A stretch of DNA of 64,000 nt from Cyclospora cayetanensis (taxonomy: Eukaryota > Apicomplexa > Conoidasida > Eucoccidiorida > Eimeriidae): NCBI RefSeq assembly GCF_002999335.1, contig NW_020312078.1, forward strand, positions 1 to 64,000, read 5' to 3'. The position numbers were made by a program, and so were the translations under genes. Below are positions 33,699 to 46,744 of the stretch, in pieces (the stretch's first letter is position 1; each line of letters opens with the position of its first letter). The notes beneath the pieces were generated by a model. That model ran no database searches. It worked only from the letters and a program-made list of their open reading frames with translations, and was not told the DNA's origin.

Positions 33699-34402
33699 TT
33701 AAGGCGGGTTGTGCCTCGCTGCTGTTTTTGCTGCGCCTGCAAGGGACTCACTGCCACTCCTATTCCCGCTATCGCCCCCCCCTGTCTGTTGTGGCTTCTG
33801 CTGCGATTGGTGCTGCTGCTCCTGCTTTTGCTGCAGCTCCTTTTGCTGCTTCAGCTGCAGTTCCTGTACCACCTGCTCGTCTGCCTCGCGCCAAGCTCTC
33901 GCCATCTCCAAAGCCTGCTTGCTGTCATCTCGGCAAAACAAAAAGAAACCCTGCAACTCTGCCATGCCTGGTGAAGCACGTGCAACAGAAGCAGCACACC
34001 ACAGAAAAGGCGGAAAAGACGCATTAGAGCGGCAAAACACCAGCAGGCACTGACTGCGAAGGAGGCCTACGCGAGGCGAAGCACGTGACCATCTGTTTTC
34101 CCACGCATCAAAAAGCGGCGTGCATAGATGCGCATATAAGCTATATATGTGTACATATATATGTATATATATATGGACAGCCAATCATAACGGCATTGCC
34201 ACGTGCTTAATCGGACGAACACACATGCATAAATCTGCTAATCCGTCAAAACGGGATGCCTCTATATCCAAACACTTGTTAGGATCGCGGTCTTCGTTTG
34301 AGAATAAATAAAGAAATAAATATGTATACATGTATATTCAAAGGTGCGTTATCGTGGGGAGTGGGCACAGTGAATTTACGCGCACATATAAATGGGCATG
34401 CA

Positions 34403-34453
<51 letters not shown>

Positions 34454-37400
34454 TATGAACATATATACACGTACATGTACATACATGCATATATATATAT
34501 ATATCCATCATGCAGATGTCATGATGGGTAATGGTAAAAATCAACGCAGTTAAGTCTTGAATGCGTATACATCAATATGTGTGTACACGAATCGACTCGG
34601 CCCCTTTCGACTATTTTGCCTAGGAAAAGATGGACATACTGACACATTATATCTCCACGCTCCATAGAAGCGCACGTGCCAGCTAAGAATCTGCAATGAC
34701 GTATGTGCATACACCCTGCCCCGTATGCGAGGCTTCTGCCACGAAGACTCGTGGGAGAAGCCTTGAGCGCAGCGAGGAGGAGGAGCTCACTGATTTGGAG
34801 TGGCGAAAGAATATTAATAAATTCATCGGCAGCCTCAGCGCTTGCATCCGGTAAAAATCGAAGAAACTGCAGACAAGCAAAGACAGGAAGAACTATCACA
34901 CTGCACTCCCGCGGACGGACGATCCTGAATCCCTTTCGAGTATTTCGGTACACAGCCGCGAAGCGCCAAGAACCAGCTCAAGAAGCATTACCCTCGACTC
35001 TAGATTTCACAATAAAGACGCATTACCCGTAGCAGTGCAGACAGAGGCGCTGCGATGGAGAGGTGCAACGCACTCGAAAGCTCCCAATAAGCGCTTACTT
35101 GCTGCCTCAGCTGTGCAGGGGTGGCGTAGCCAATGCGCACTTTCAAGTCTACACGACCAGGACGAATTAGCGAAGTGGGAAGCCTGGAGGGAGGGGGAAG
35201 AAAGCAAAGAGAATCGGGCACAATAAGACGGCTAAGACACAGAGGTTGCGTCACGTTGAAGGCAAGAGCTGTACGGCAACGCCACGGCAACGCTACGGCA
35301 ACGCTCTCTGGCAGGCTGAAACTTGAACGCATGCGGTGCCCGCTACTAGCAGTGCAACTGACAGCCGCTACAGCAGGAAAATCTGGGGAAAGCTGCTCTC
35401 AAGAGAAAGAAGCACTTTACAAACAGACAGCCGCAAGCAAGTAGGAAGCTTCTGTACACATTCCTATGGGCCCTGCTTTTTGGCAAGTATCACCGGCGAG
35501 ACACAGAGAGCAGGAGACAACACAAGTATCATTAGAAACGTTGATCGAGCAACTCCAAGAAAAACACACACACGCACGCACATCCAGCACATTGCTCTTA
35601 GCACGCCATGGCGAATGCAGAAGGCAGCCTGGAAGAGAAGGGCACCTCTTGTCATGCCCAAGAGTGGCAAGCCGCTTGATTGACGGTACTGCTTTGTGCA
35701 TAGTGTAAATTGTGTTCAACCGCACCGCTCTGGCTGGTTTGTCGTGAGGAAGATGATCCTCTCTTCTGTTGCTACCACCTAAACAGTGCAGCAGGCGCGC
35801 ATCGTGCAACGGAAACTCATGAGACGTCAGGATGTCTTTTCTCAGCTGCACGATCTGGGAGCGCACTGACTACGGGGGGACTAGCGGCAAGCAAGCAGGC
35901 AAGCAGGCAGGTAGGTAGGTAGGTAGGTAGGCACAAGAACGCTGTGCTAGCTCTCAAGGGGAAAGGAACGGCATCTAAGGAGGTACAGCCGCAGCCAGCC
36001 TCAACACGTGCTGCCGCCTCTACAAGCATTCACCCCATCGAGTGCGTTCAACAGTCCGCTGTACGTGATGCTCCTTGCGCCGTAAGGGTTGACAGTGAGT
36101 TGTGTCAGAAGAGGCCCCTCCCCCACACTGGAGAGTTCCTTGTTGCCTTCTGCAGACTCCGACTGGCGAATCGCGCTGTCGATGTCTTCCAGCAGCAAGA
36201 GCGAGCGAGGAGGCACCGTGCTGCAGGGAGCAGAGGGAGGAGAGGGGGGATTCGGGGAGAAATCGCAGCAAGAGCAGCAGCAGCACACACGGAGCAGCAG
36301 CAGGCAGCCAGCACCCAACTTGAATATCTGCCAACTCGCTTTCTCCGTACAGGATACGCATGAGCTTACTTTTGAATCCCACGCTGCAAAGAAGCAAAAA
36401 CGCTAATTCTCACGCAGTCAGATGCACGGCCATACACTGATGATGACATGCACACTGATGATGACATGCACACTGATGATGACATGTACACTGATGATGA
36501 CATGCACACTGATGATGACGTGTACTTGATGATGACATGCACACTGATGATGACATGCACACTGATGATGACATGCACACTGATTATGACATGTACACTG
36601 ATGATGACATGTACACTGATGATGACATGTACACTGATGATGACATGAACACTGATGACGACATGTACACTGATGATGACATGCACACTGATGATGACAC
36701 GTACGTGGAATATCTCCGCGTGGCAGCTGCTGCGGTGCTTACAAAGCCGCGATTCAAGCGCACTCAGCTAGCACGAAAGACGAGGTTGTGTGAGAGGAAG
36801 ACGCGAGCAAACAAGCGGCAGGAGGCACTAGAAACCACGCGCGCGCACACACACACACACACGCGAGGGAAGGAAAGAAGCGGGAGGAAGGCTCACGCGA
36901 GGAGATATTGCAACCTGTCATCGGTCATGTGAGGATCCGCAACATTGAGCACGCAAATGTTGTATTTAAGCTCCCCCGCGAGAGCCATGACAAAGCTGCT
37001 TTTCCCGCATCCAGGAGGACCATGCAGCAGATAGCCTCGACGGTAAGGAATGCCACGTTTCAAGTACCATGAGGCGGATGCTAAGAAGCGGCGAACATCT
37101 GCAAGAATGCTCTCAGCTACGCCCTCTGCAGAACAGACACGAGGAAACCATGGAAAAACACGAGACTCTGCAGCAGTCAGCACCCACTGAACAGCCTCCT
37201 TACGGAAAGCAGCCTCGTAAGACAACGAAGAGCACAAAAAACGCAGCAGAAGGAGGGGAGAGAGAGCAGATACACCTCCCCTCAGACACCCCTTTCTCCC
37301 AATGCCCCCTGCCATAAACACACACCGAGCGGCCGACCTCCCGACCCCCCTCCAACGAGGCTTGCAGAGCGAAAAGTGACGCAAATGCGCACACGAAGGA

Positions 37401-37497
37401 GACACAGAGACCAAGAGAACAAGCTAATGCCGCAAGGAAAGACGGGGAATTGCCGCGCACAAACAACAAACGTACAAAGAGCGCAGCTGATGTGCGC

Positions 37498-37553
<56 letters not shown>

Positions 37554-37850
37554 ATGTGCAGAGACACACCCATATGTATATACACATGTACAGAGACACA
37601 CCCATATAGATATATAAACATATGTACAGAGACACACCCATATAGATATATAAACATATGTACAGAGAGACACCCATATAGATATATAAACATATGTACA
37701 GAGACACACCCATATATAATATATATATACATGTACAGAGACACACCCATATGTATATTAACACATGTACAGAGACACACCCATATGTATGTTAACACAT
37801 GTACAGAGACACATCCATATAGATATATACACATATGTACAGAGACACAC

Positions 37851-37887
<37 letters not shown>

Positions 37888-37938
37888 TGTACAGAGACAC
37901 ATCCATATAGATATATACACATATGCACAGAGACACAC

Positions 37939-37981
<43 letters not shown>

Positions 37982-38949
37982 GAGACACACCCACCATATG
38001 GAAAACCAAAGAAAGCAACTATATGTGGGCGCACATAAATCTGCATAGAGGAAGAGGGCACGTAGGCTGCCTTCGCATGACTTGCCTGCAAGGACGACAG
38101 ACTCGAACGGTCGAAGCCTTTTCGGTTCACCGTATTTTCTCCATTCTTGCCCAGTGCTGCGCATGCGTCCATGGGCAGACAACGCACCGTCTACCCAGCG
38201 GGAAGCCAATGAAGCTTCTTTACCACGATGCACAGAAGGCCGTTTCCGAAGGATGGGCAGGGGGAGCACGCCACGAGAGGCAAAGAGACACCTCAGGCAA
38301 GTCTAACTGTACCTCCTGTAAATTACTGTCCTTCCCTCTTCGCGTTGCAGTGCCGCTTCACGCGCCTCGTTGAGCTGCAGACAGACGCGCAACACGCCGC
38401 AGAAAGAAGAGGGGAATCCGAGCAAACACAGCTGACGGCAGGAGGAGGCGAGGGGTAGAGGGAGTGGAGACAAAGGGACGCTGGCGAGTGAAAGGGCGCT
38501 TATGCTGTAGCAGCAGCACCTCAAGCATGCGAAACGGTTTTGCCTGTGCAGCGAGCTTCTCAAGTTCCCTACGATCCTGCCTTCTGCTGCCAATGTATAA
38601 TATGCCAGGCAGGCGTTCACACGGCTACTGAAGATGGCAGGGGCTTGCTGAACACCCCTCCCTCCCTCCTCCCCCCACGCACCGCGAATGTGTTTTGCGC
38701 AGCCTCCTCAGTCGAGGGCTGCAGTTTCAGGCAAAAAATTTCGTGCGTTTTGCATGCTTACGAGCTCAGTGATGCGGTGCTTGTGAAGAGAGAGCGTAGT
38801 GAGGGTAAGCGTTTCCCAGGGAGATCCTGAGCTGAAATCAACGACTTCCCCAGAACGCTGTCGATCAATCCAAAGAAAGGCGTCCTTATACCGCAGAACA
38901 TGCTGCCCTGTGCGCAGAGTGTGCATGCATGACTCGCAGCACGAGGAGG

Positions 38950-39001
<52 letters not shown>

Positions 39002-39965
39002 AGGAGTAGGCAAGTTCAGCATTCTTGCTTGCTGGCTAGACAGCGACTTTGAGGCGGGCGCATTTGCTGCGTGCCAGCCTTGCATGCGGAAAGGTGATAC
39101 AAGCGTGAGACGAGAGCAGCAAGACACAGAGAGAAGCGGCAGCAGCAAGTGGTCGTGTGGGGATTATAGCACCTGGACTAGGCACGAAGTTGAAGACGGC
39201 TTCCACATTCCCTGCTGCGTCTTTGGCATAGGTCGTTTCTACGCCTAGGTGCAGCGAGCAGTTGCCTCTGATCGCAAGCACAAGCGACAGGGCAGTCCAT
39301 TGGTGTGGCAGAGGCTGCAGCAGCAATCGCTGTTTCAGGCGATGGCGTTCTGGATTTCAGCATGGCTTGGTGAAAAGTATCGCACGCGAGCGCAGCACCG
39401 TCTGCGCAGTCGTTAACAGAGCACTGACCTCGCAATAAGCCACTGCATTACCCACGGATATGCAGGATCTCTGATGGGAACCTCGAGCGAAGTGAGCAGC
39501 CGTCGTCTACCCATCACCTTGAGCCCGCGTACTGCCCCTCTGGCCAAAGAAGCCGCAGCACCTGCGATCACGGCATGGGAATACAGGATTTAGACTGTGT
39601 GTTTCGATCTGCCAGATGATTTGCTTGAGGGGCAAGAACGAGGGGAAAGAGCAGGAGAAGCGCGAACCGCGGCTATATATACATATATACACACGGGGAG
39701 CAACGGCCAAGGCAGAACGAGGCAGTTCTTGTGCAGCCGTAGTTGTGCCCAAACAGCGCCAGACAAGGCTATGGATGCGCCGCTGCATGCATGCCCGTCT
39801 GGACGTACCCAAGCCAGCGAGGCCAAAGCCAGCACAAAAATAAGGATTGTTGCTGAGAAAATCGGGGACCAGCCGCTGCACGAAAGAGGGAAGGGGGGGA
39901 GATCCTGAGGAGCCACCAGTTGCCACTTGGAGGGCTGCACTGGCAGCCTTTGTTTCCGGATCCAT
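33699..39965 (-). CDS. BCS1: Mitochondrial chaperone BCS1, AAA ATPase
   Basis: Inner-membrane AAA ATPase that inserts the folded Rieske iron-sulfur protein into complex III (family knowledge). Twelve exons join in phase to 521 codons: 39965-39809, 39561-39429, 39267-39173, 38907-38762, 38374-38313, 38156-38086, 37125-36897, 36220-36024, 35771-35726, 35183-35099, 34866-34791, 33967-33699. The start ATG sits in GCCATGGAT. The N-terminus has the family [15 protein letters not shown] motif and the BCS1-specific domain ([55 protein letters not shown]). The ATPase has Walker [10 protein letters not shown] (about 256-264), Walker B LLLLEDID (about 305-312), FLTTNQPER (sensor 1 region) and LIRPGRVD (Arg finger region). 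The C-terminus [15 protein letters not shown] is typical, then a Gln-rich tail of about 55 residues is added. The intron after 38086 is GC-AG. Length is near the usual 420-500 residues. Confidence 0.93.
34395..34510. repeat. AT dinucleotide microsatellite
   Basis: (TA)n runs at 34408-34447 and 34487-34503 in the last BCS1 intron (33968-34790). Confidence 0.85.
36435..36705. repeat. 18-bp minisatellite in a BCS1 intron
   Basis: About fifteen copies of the 18-bp unit ACTGATGATGACATGCAC with C/T variants, in the intron between BCS1 exons 37125-36897 and 36220-36024. The + strand reads as a spurious Met-His-Thr-Asp repeat. Confidence 0.9.
37500..37990. repeat. AT run plus 33-36-bp minisatellite
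   Basis: A (TA)n run (37502-37549) is followed by about a dozen copies of a unit containing GTACAGAGACACACCCATAT, with variable TA-rich linkers. It fills most of the BCS1 intron between exons 38156-38086 and 37125-36897. Confidence 0.9.
38950..38999. repeat. (TG)n dinucleotide run
   Basis: About 24 uninterrupted TG units in the BCS1 intron between exons 39267-39173 and 38907-38762. Confidence 0.95.
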
Positions 39966-41515
39966 GGCCGCTCTCAAATAGGTGCCTTCCTGGTGCGCCT
40001 TTCGCGAGGGTTTGCCTCGGGGAGTTCAGAAAATAGGGCTAGGCCAGATCTTGGTCACCTTCTATTCGTGTCACCTTCCCCGCATGGAGCAGCAGCTATG
40101 AGCTCCGAGCATTGCTTTTGGGTAGCTTTCTTTAATGAGGCGCACAAGGCTCGCAGGGGGTGGGAATTCAAGAAGGCAGAGACCCCTTAGAGCATCGCAG
40201 CCGACGGGGCAGAGGATCGCGCGACGGACGCGCACTCACAGAAGGCTACCCAAACCCCTCCGTGGAAGCCACTGAAGGGATATTTCATGAAAGAAAGAGC
40301 ACTTGCAAGTTTACAAGATGAACAAAAAGGGATCATATTTCAGGACACCTGAAAATTCCCATGGAAGCCGTGGGGCTGCATTCTCAAAGGGCAAACAGAG
40401 GGAACATTCAATGCCTTCGCTATTGAACGTTGCAGGCTCCACGTGGAGGCCTTTATTTTATTGAGCCGCAATGCATTACGACGCATTGATGCCTCTCGTC
40501 CGCGAGAACAACAGCAAGCGGTCCGGGAAACTTGTGTATATGAACATGCAGTCTTCGCAGATCGATGCGACCCCATGACTGACAGTGTGAGAAACAAATC
40601 GGGGTGGAACCTTTCGACAAAGCGCATGACCGTTCAAGTTCCGTAGCGCCTCTCCCATTAAGGACCCGCTACACCAGAGCCTTTCTGCAGTCGACTCAAA
40701 CACTGTAATAGCCAACACACACGGGGGAGAACCCACTGCATCTTGAATGCCGCCTCTTGCTTTTAACATTGCTGAATCCTTGATAACCTTTGCTATGCAA
40801 GTTGCATCCTTCCACTTCTGGAGTCTCATCTCATACACAGTTGGACCCGCCTTGCCTGTCAAATTTGCACTGACCCTACAGCGGGTCTTTGACCGATGCT
40901 AAAGGAGCACCAAACACAAGTTATAGCTGCAACTACGGATGAAAATGCTGTTTACGTACACCTTAGCAGTCTGTTTCATTTGCGCGCTCATTACAGGTGT
41001 TTCTGCCAATGACAACAATGGCGACGACAAGAATAAGGAGACTCCCTTAAGCCAAACATATAAGGTTCAACGAAATTCGAGCACATGGTAACAGCGCTCT
41101 GTTCCCTGCTTTTGCTTTCAGGAAGGTCGCGACTGATTTCCACGAAAACGCGCACTGCACAAGTTCCACGATCTCTAGAAGCAGACAAGATAAAGTCGCC
41201 CTCTAAATACAATATCAAAAGACCGATGAAAAGATCGGACACTGGAAAGCCATCCAGTCGTAACCTATGTCGCCAGCTACTCACTACAGATAGATATTTC
41301 AGTAGCCTTGCCACAAGTTGCTTCGCTTGCCCATCAGGGGATAGCCCAGCAAGCAAGAGAAGGTTTCCCCGCCCCTCAACGGTCGCGCAGGCCCTTTCTT
41401 CGTGGGGGATCAACAAGACAGTAGACGTAAGCAGGAAGAGCGCCATAGCGCGAAGCTGCAGAAAAACCGTACTCTTCCCTCTATTGGAATATCGCCTGTT
41501 AGGGAATAAACCTGA
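39966..41515. other. Intergenic region between BCS1 and PRPP synthetase
   Basis: Repeat-poor sequence upstream of BCS1 and downstream of PRPP synthetase, both on the - strand. It should contain the BCS1 promoter. The middle part may hold a small secreted-protein gene (described separately). No repeat or RNA gene was recognised. Confidence 0.5.
40476..41446 (-). CDS. Candidate small secreted cysteine-containing protein (uncertain)
   Basis: An ATG at 41446 opens a 151-codon frame whose start, MALFLLTSTVLLIPHEERAC, looks like a signal peptide. A second open frame (40862-40476) lies downstream on the same strand, after a plausible acceptor TTTGACAG near 40858. It encodes a cysteine-containing segment (ATCIAK, SPPCVLAI, LWCSGS, ALCRKVPPRF, SICEDC). 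Spacing of Cys residues in a secreted protein would fit a parasite surface antigen, but I cannot assign it to the Eimeria SAG family from sequence alone. The exon junction is not resolved, and chance open frames are possible in this repeat-poor DNA. Confidence 0.3.
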
Positions 41516-43588
41516 TTAAGAGCGCGGTGGAGAAGGGGGGCCACATTTCAGTTCGCTTCGAGCGATTGGTATTGTTCCAGGCCCAGATCCAAAGTTGAAC
41601 AGATCGTTCAAACTTTCCTTCTGATGGATTCGGCGAATGGCGTCAGCCAGAAGAATAGAAATGGAAAGAATTTTAATCTTTTTGCAGCTCTCAACCATCG
41701 GACGAGCCTGAACGCAGCATGTATTGATAGAAACTGCCAAATCGTAGCCCCCAGCACAACGGGTGTACATACACCCCTCTAATTATGCATCAACATTCCC
41801 AGGCTCATCACCTGAATGGTCCGTTATATTCTACAGCTATAAGTGTGGAATCTCGCCTACCTTGATTGTGTCAGTGATGACAACCTCCTCAAGTGCGCTC
41901 TTCTGAATTCGGTCTATTGCAGGGCCGCTGAAAAGGCCGTGTGTGGCAAAGGCGTACACCCTCTTTGCACCTTTGCTTTTGAGTTCCCTGGCAGCTTCCA
42001 CCAATGTGCCAGCTGTGTCGATCATGTCGTCCACTATGATAACATCACGCCCCTCCACTGAGCCCACAAGATCCATGCTCTCCACCTCATTTGCCCTGAT
42101 TCGCCTTTTGATCAGCATCGCTATAGAGCAGTCTTTGTACCCGCGACGCACCATTCCCTCCTGGAACTTTCGAGCCCTGTTATGCACGCAACCGCACATT
42201 AATGAAATACTATACAACGAAAAAACACTTCGTTTTCACACACGGAGAAGATAACCTTCGCCCCCCTGGCACACTTCACGGCTGTATCAAAATACGTCCC
42301 CTTATGGCATTTGCAATAACCTCGAACAACGAACAGCATCAGACTCCAATGACTGATCCTTGAGCATGAGCACCTTCCATCGTAAAATCTTTTTAAAGGC
42401 ATTATTCGCTTGGTCTGTTCTGCTACTCGATATGCAGCGAACACCCCCAAGTAACAAAGAAACATACCTGTAAACGCCACCGGCGTCAGGAGAAACTACC
42501 ACAGGCTTGATCAGGCCTTTGGACTCAAAATAATCCAAGCCTACGATTTGAGCCTCCACATTATCAACGGGCACGCGGGGGCCAAAGAATCCCTGGATCT
42601 GCCCGCAGTGCAGATCCACAGCCACCACTCTATCCACCCCCATCGCCTCCATCATCCGCGCAACGTCGGCCTGAAACAGAAACATATGCGACAAAGTGTA
42701 CATGAGGGATTGCGAAAAATTATTGACCCAATAATCGCCCCCCTAGAAGATCCCGAATGTGCATACACAGCCGAAAACAGATGCGTAACAATTGTGGCAA
42801 GTAACACTGATACTGTCTACGATTCGAAATACGCCTAGACTTACTGCAGATATTGGAACCCTGCTATTCATCTTTCTGTCTTGTCGGGCATATCCAAAAT
42901 ACGGAATGACAGCTGTAATTTTCTTTGCAGAGGCACGGCGGCAAGTGGAGATCATGAGGAGGAGCTCCATGAGATGATCATTGACGGGGGTACTGGTAGG
43001 CTGAATGATGTAAATATCCTTACCCCTCAGTGAATCCAGGAATTGAATGTTCACTTCCCCATCGGCAAAGCGCCCCACCGAAACACGGCCAAGATGGGTA
43101 GAGAGCCTCTTAGCAACGGCAGCACCCAGGTGTTCATTTGCCGTTCCGGTAAAGAGAAGAGCATCCCCCAGTTTCCGAGCAAACGGCTGACTCTCCCGCG
43201 ATCTCCATAGAGGATTCTCTTGGGTTTTCCCGTCCTCTTGGCTTTCACACCGAACGGGAGACTCCGCGCGCGGATCTAATGCCGCCATGAACAATGCAGA
43301 ACCCGCTGCTGCTAGCGCCACAGCTGAAGCGAACTGAGAAGAGGAAGGCAGCCAAGAAAACCACCCATGGGAGTTTGCTGCACCAAAAGGCATCCCCGCA
43401 TCCCTGGTACAAAAATTCGATCCGACGCCACTCGACCGAAATCGCGGAGCCGAAGAAGGCGCCTCCTGATCGAGCCCATGCTCTTGCTGGTGAAGGCTGA
43501 CGGCAGCTGCTTCCTTCACAACAGAGCGCGCTTCAGCCCCTGAAGCTACCACACGGCAGGCGCGGGCTAGCCGGGCAAACCCAACCAT
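41516..43588 (-). CDS. PRPS: Ribose-phosphate pyrophosphokinase (PRPP synthetase)
   Basis: Transfers pyrophosphate from ATP to ribose 5-phosphate, giving PRPP for nucleotide salvage and pyrimidine synthesis. Four exons join in phase to 484 codons: 43588-42845, 42670-42468, 42176-41861, 41707-41516, all GT-AG. The start is the only in-frame ATG upstream of the conserved domain (43588). The catalytic domain begins near residue 130 (LLFTGTANEHLGAAVAKRL) and has the ATP-binding PYFGYARQDRK, VDLHCGQIQGFF, the flexible-loop region RRIRANEVES, the PRPP loop DVIIVDDMIDTAGT (about 363-376) and C-terminal LADAIRRIHQKESL. The usual length is about 315-320 residues. The extra 130 N-terminal residues start MVGFARLARACRVVASGAEA (Arg/Ala-rich, presequence-like) and include a hydrophobic stretch at 85-104 (FASAVALAAAGSALFMAAL), so organelle import or membrane anchoring is possible. 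No amino-acid homopolymers interrupt the conserved domain. Confidence 0.95.
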
Positions 43589-44177
43589 CTTGTCGGTGGG
43601 TAATGCCTGATTGCGGGAAAAGGGCGAGGAAGCTTGCAGCAATGCAAAGCGGGAAAGCGTATCTCCCTGAGCAAACAAGGGATAATCAACTCCTTTGACC
43701 ACGAAACTCTCAGGGAAGACGAGAAGGAAGGAAGTAGGGAACTCTATGACGCCCCCAACAGAACTACACCGCCTCTGTCCACACGCGTGCAGCAGCCCCA
43801 CAATCAGTCAGTACCCAAGAGGTACTGGGCAAGTTAATTTAAATGCCAGTATATTTGCGCCATCTAGAGATGTAGGAAGCGAAAATGGACGCAAACACAC
43901 TTGTGGGCCGGATTTCCGTAGCCGCTAACCGCACTCCGCCGTGGCTTCTTCGAAGTAGTAGAGCCCTGGGTGCGTATCGGGCCGGTCGCTCGTCCAGAGC
44001 CACATTCGTTCGGCAATGTTAATTCTGTATAAAGTACTCACTTTAATTGTCCAGTTGGTAGGCTCGCTAGGCAGAGCTGATTTTCCAATAACCCTGATCA
44101 CCCGTTCATGCCGACGTTGGTGGACCGACTTCCGACTGTACAGCCGCCGTACGAAGCAGCCCGAAGCACGTCGATTT

Positions 44178-44496
44178 TATGGAGAATCCCCTCCTCCACT
44201 CTTTTATATAGCCTCTCCTTCTACTGTTTGCTTTTAAATTCCTGTATGGGTTCACGTCCCTTGCGTGGGTTCCGCGTGGTCGACTGCCAGGCATCGAAAG
44301 GGCCCAAAGAGAATGTGCCTTGTTCTGATGTGCCAGCGCGTCGGTTTCTGTAGAAGCCTCCCCCGCAATCTTTAGTATAGCATCTCCTCCTTCTGTTTGG
44401 TTTTAAATTCCCGTGAGAATCCACGTCCCACGCCGAAGTTTCGCGTGCTCGACTGCCAGGCATCCAACAAGACCAAAGAGAATGTGCCTTGTTCTG
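44178..44496. repeat. Degenerate tandem duplication, 169-bp period
   Basis: Two diverged copies (about 44178-44327 and 44347-44496) share GTCGACTGCCAGGCATC-like and CAAAGAGAATGTGCCTTGTT words at 169-bp spacing. On the - strand each copy starts an open frame with MPGSR (44294 and 44463) followed by alignable residues. 169 is not a multiple of three, so the two copies are in different frames. Confidence 0.85.
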
Positions 44497-46744
44497 CCTT
44501 TCCCCCTTTTAACCTTCAGTGTTGTAATACCTTCCAACCTTGCATGGATATGCTATTTCGCATCACTGCCTTCGTTCCTGCAATAGTACGAGTGGCCCGT
44601 TTGCCTGCTCGTTCTAATTTGCGGATAAGATAAACGCCAATGTATTCGGTGCTGCGAGTCGAATTACCGAAATTCCAGGTTCTGAGTCCTACTAGCTGCG
44701 AATTCCACTGTAGAAAACTTGCTGGAGTCGAGTTTCGTCCGTTTCAACGCCTGGCCTACCGGGCTGCGTTGAACGTCTTTCTTATGGTACAGAGCTCGAG
44801 TAGAATGGTCACTTGTGCATCATTTTCACATGGTATCCGTGCGAACTCGGGAAGGACTATGGCGACACCTTCATGCTCATGCTTCATTCATATCTACTCG
44901 TTTGATGCACGAAAGTCCCTCCTATGTAAGGAGGGCGTTGCGCTTCCTTTGTCTTCGTAAGGAAACATGTTCCCTGCAGACTCAACGCAAAGGTACTAGG
45001 AAGGTTTTTGACGGGTTTCGAATAGAGCTAACTGCTTACCCTGCTCGCGTTTAAGAGAGTTGCGAATTTAAGATGTGAAAGCTTAAAGGGTATAAGCAGC
45101 TGAACCTCATAAGCATATCAAGTATTTACAGCTGGCAGCACAGAGCATCTAGTGCACAGGAACACTTCATTGCGTCTTTTCATAGCGGGCTAATAGTACT
45201 CTGCAATCAATATGACATACAAGGAGACTAAACACTTTGTTGTATTCTTGTCTAATTCCGATTTGGAAAATACCAGTGTAGTACAAGTGAAGTCCGACTT
45301 AGCCTGCCACAGAGAGGCTTGTATAGCGGTAGCGAGGAATCGCAAGAATAAACGAACCCTCTTTGAAAAAGAATTCTTCAGTTTAGTCTTGATAAGGGAG
45401 AAGATTAGTAGAGCGCCGGAGCGAGACCCCGTCAATGCAGGCCTATGATTATGCTGGGGAATGTATAAAGGAATCCTCTTGACTCTAAAAATTTAAGGGG
45501 GTTTACAATTCAGGATTAGTGTAGAGTACAGCTCAGAAGACCGCACAGGCATTGAGCAATAAGCGACGGGAATGCAGCATCGGGGCTCAACAAAGATCAT
45601 TAGAAAAGCACGGTGCCTGTGAGCATTTGGGAGGGCTACGTGCAACGAGCTGCCAAAGCTGAGATACAAAAGCCAACCGACTGGCCTTTGTCAGTCGCAA
45701 AATCAAGGGAAGAAAAAGTTAGGCAAGCAGAGCTTCAAGCCTCGCGTGGCAATGTAAGCTTGGGGAGAGCTACATGCTGGCTAGAAGTCGAAGAGGAAAG
45801 GGCTTTCGAGGGGTCTGGCAGGGGCCTCTATGATTCGGCATCTACGCTGCCGTATTCAACTGGAAATAGAGGCGATACGCATGCACCCGCCGCAAGAGGC
45901 TTATCAGCGTCCACACAAGTCTAGCCGTTCAGCCGCCAGGTCGCGCGAGAGTCAATCTCAAGCCCCCACGGCTGTTGCATGTGTATCCGAATATTGTGCT
46001 GTTCCTCAGGATGCATTCCTGGTAGGCTGCATTCGGCGCCAACAAGACTCCAATGGCAAGGAAAAAGCAGAATGTCTGATGAACGTATTTACAGGGGCAG
46101 TCAAGAAATAGAATGGGGAGAAAGGTTTCGCGATTTTTTTTGAACAGAACGCAGAAAGGCAGTTGGTCGATGAGTGCAAGACTCTCGGAGCTCAGAAATA
46201 CTTGCAGCGGATCATCATGCACATTTCACAGCTTGCCCAGCTCGCAGGCGTATGCGTTCAAGCACACTCGTATATGGACTGGTCAGCATACCTGATTTAT
46301 CGTTCTCTAAAAGTTTCAGTAGGCTTGCTTTTCGCACCGTACGATGCCGTCACTCGGCCACCAGGAGGTGCGCTCGTAGGGTTTCGTATCGCCCTTTTAT
46401 TCCTTTCGTAGAAGCCTCCTAGCTGGTATTCATTTTAATAAATTGCTCAGCTAATCTGCGCCACGATATTTGCTGCCTGAGCGAGCACTAGCAGGCCACG
46501 TACGTTTCCTCCGCATTGACCAAGGCTTCCCCCAATACTGGAGAGTGTTTGGATTACTTATAATTCTGAATGGCAGATTTTTTCACGCCATGTGCTTGCA
46601 GGCTGAACGCCACAACGATTCCTGTTCCAAACAGCCGTATAAATCGACCTCGTACATGAGGGGGTCGCAAATGTCACCAGGGCACAAGTGGACTGATTAG
46701 ATTTCGGTGAACGCATGTGCAATTCGGGAAGATAACGGGCCCCT

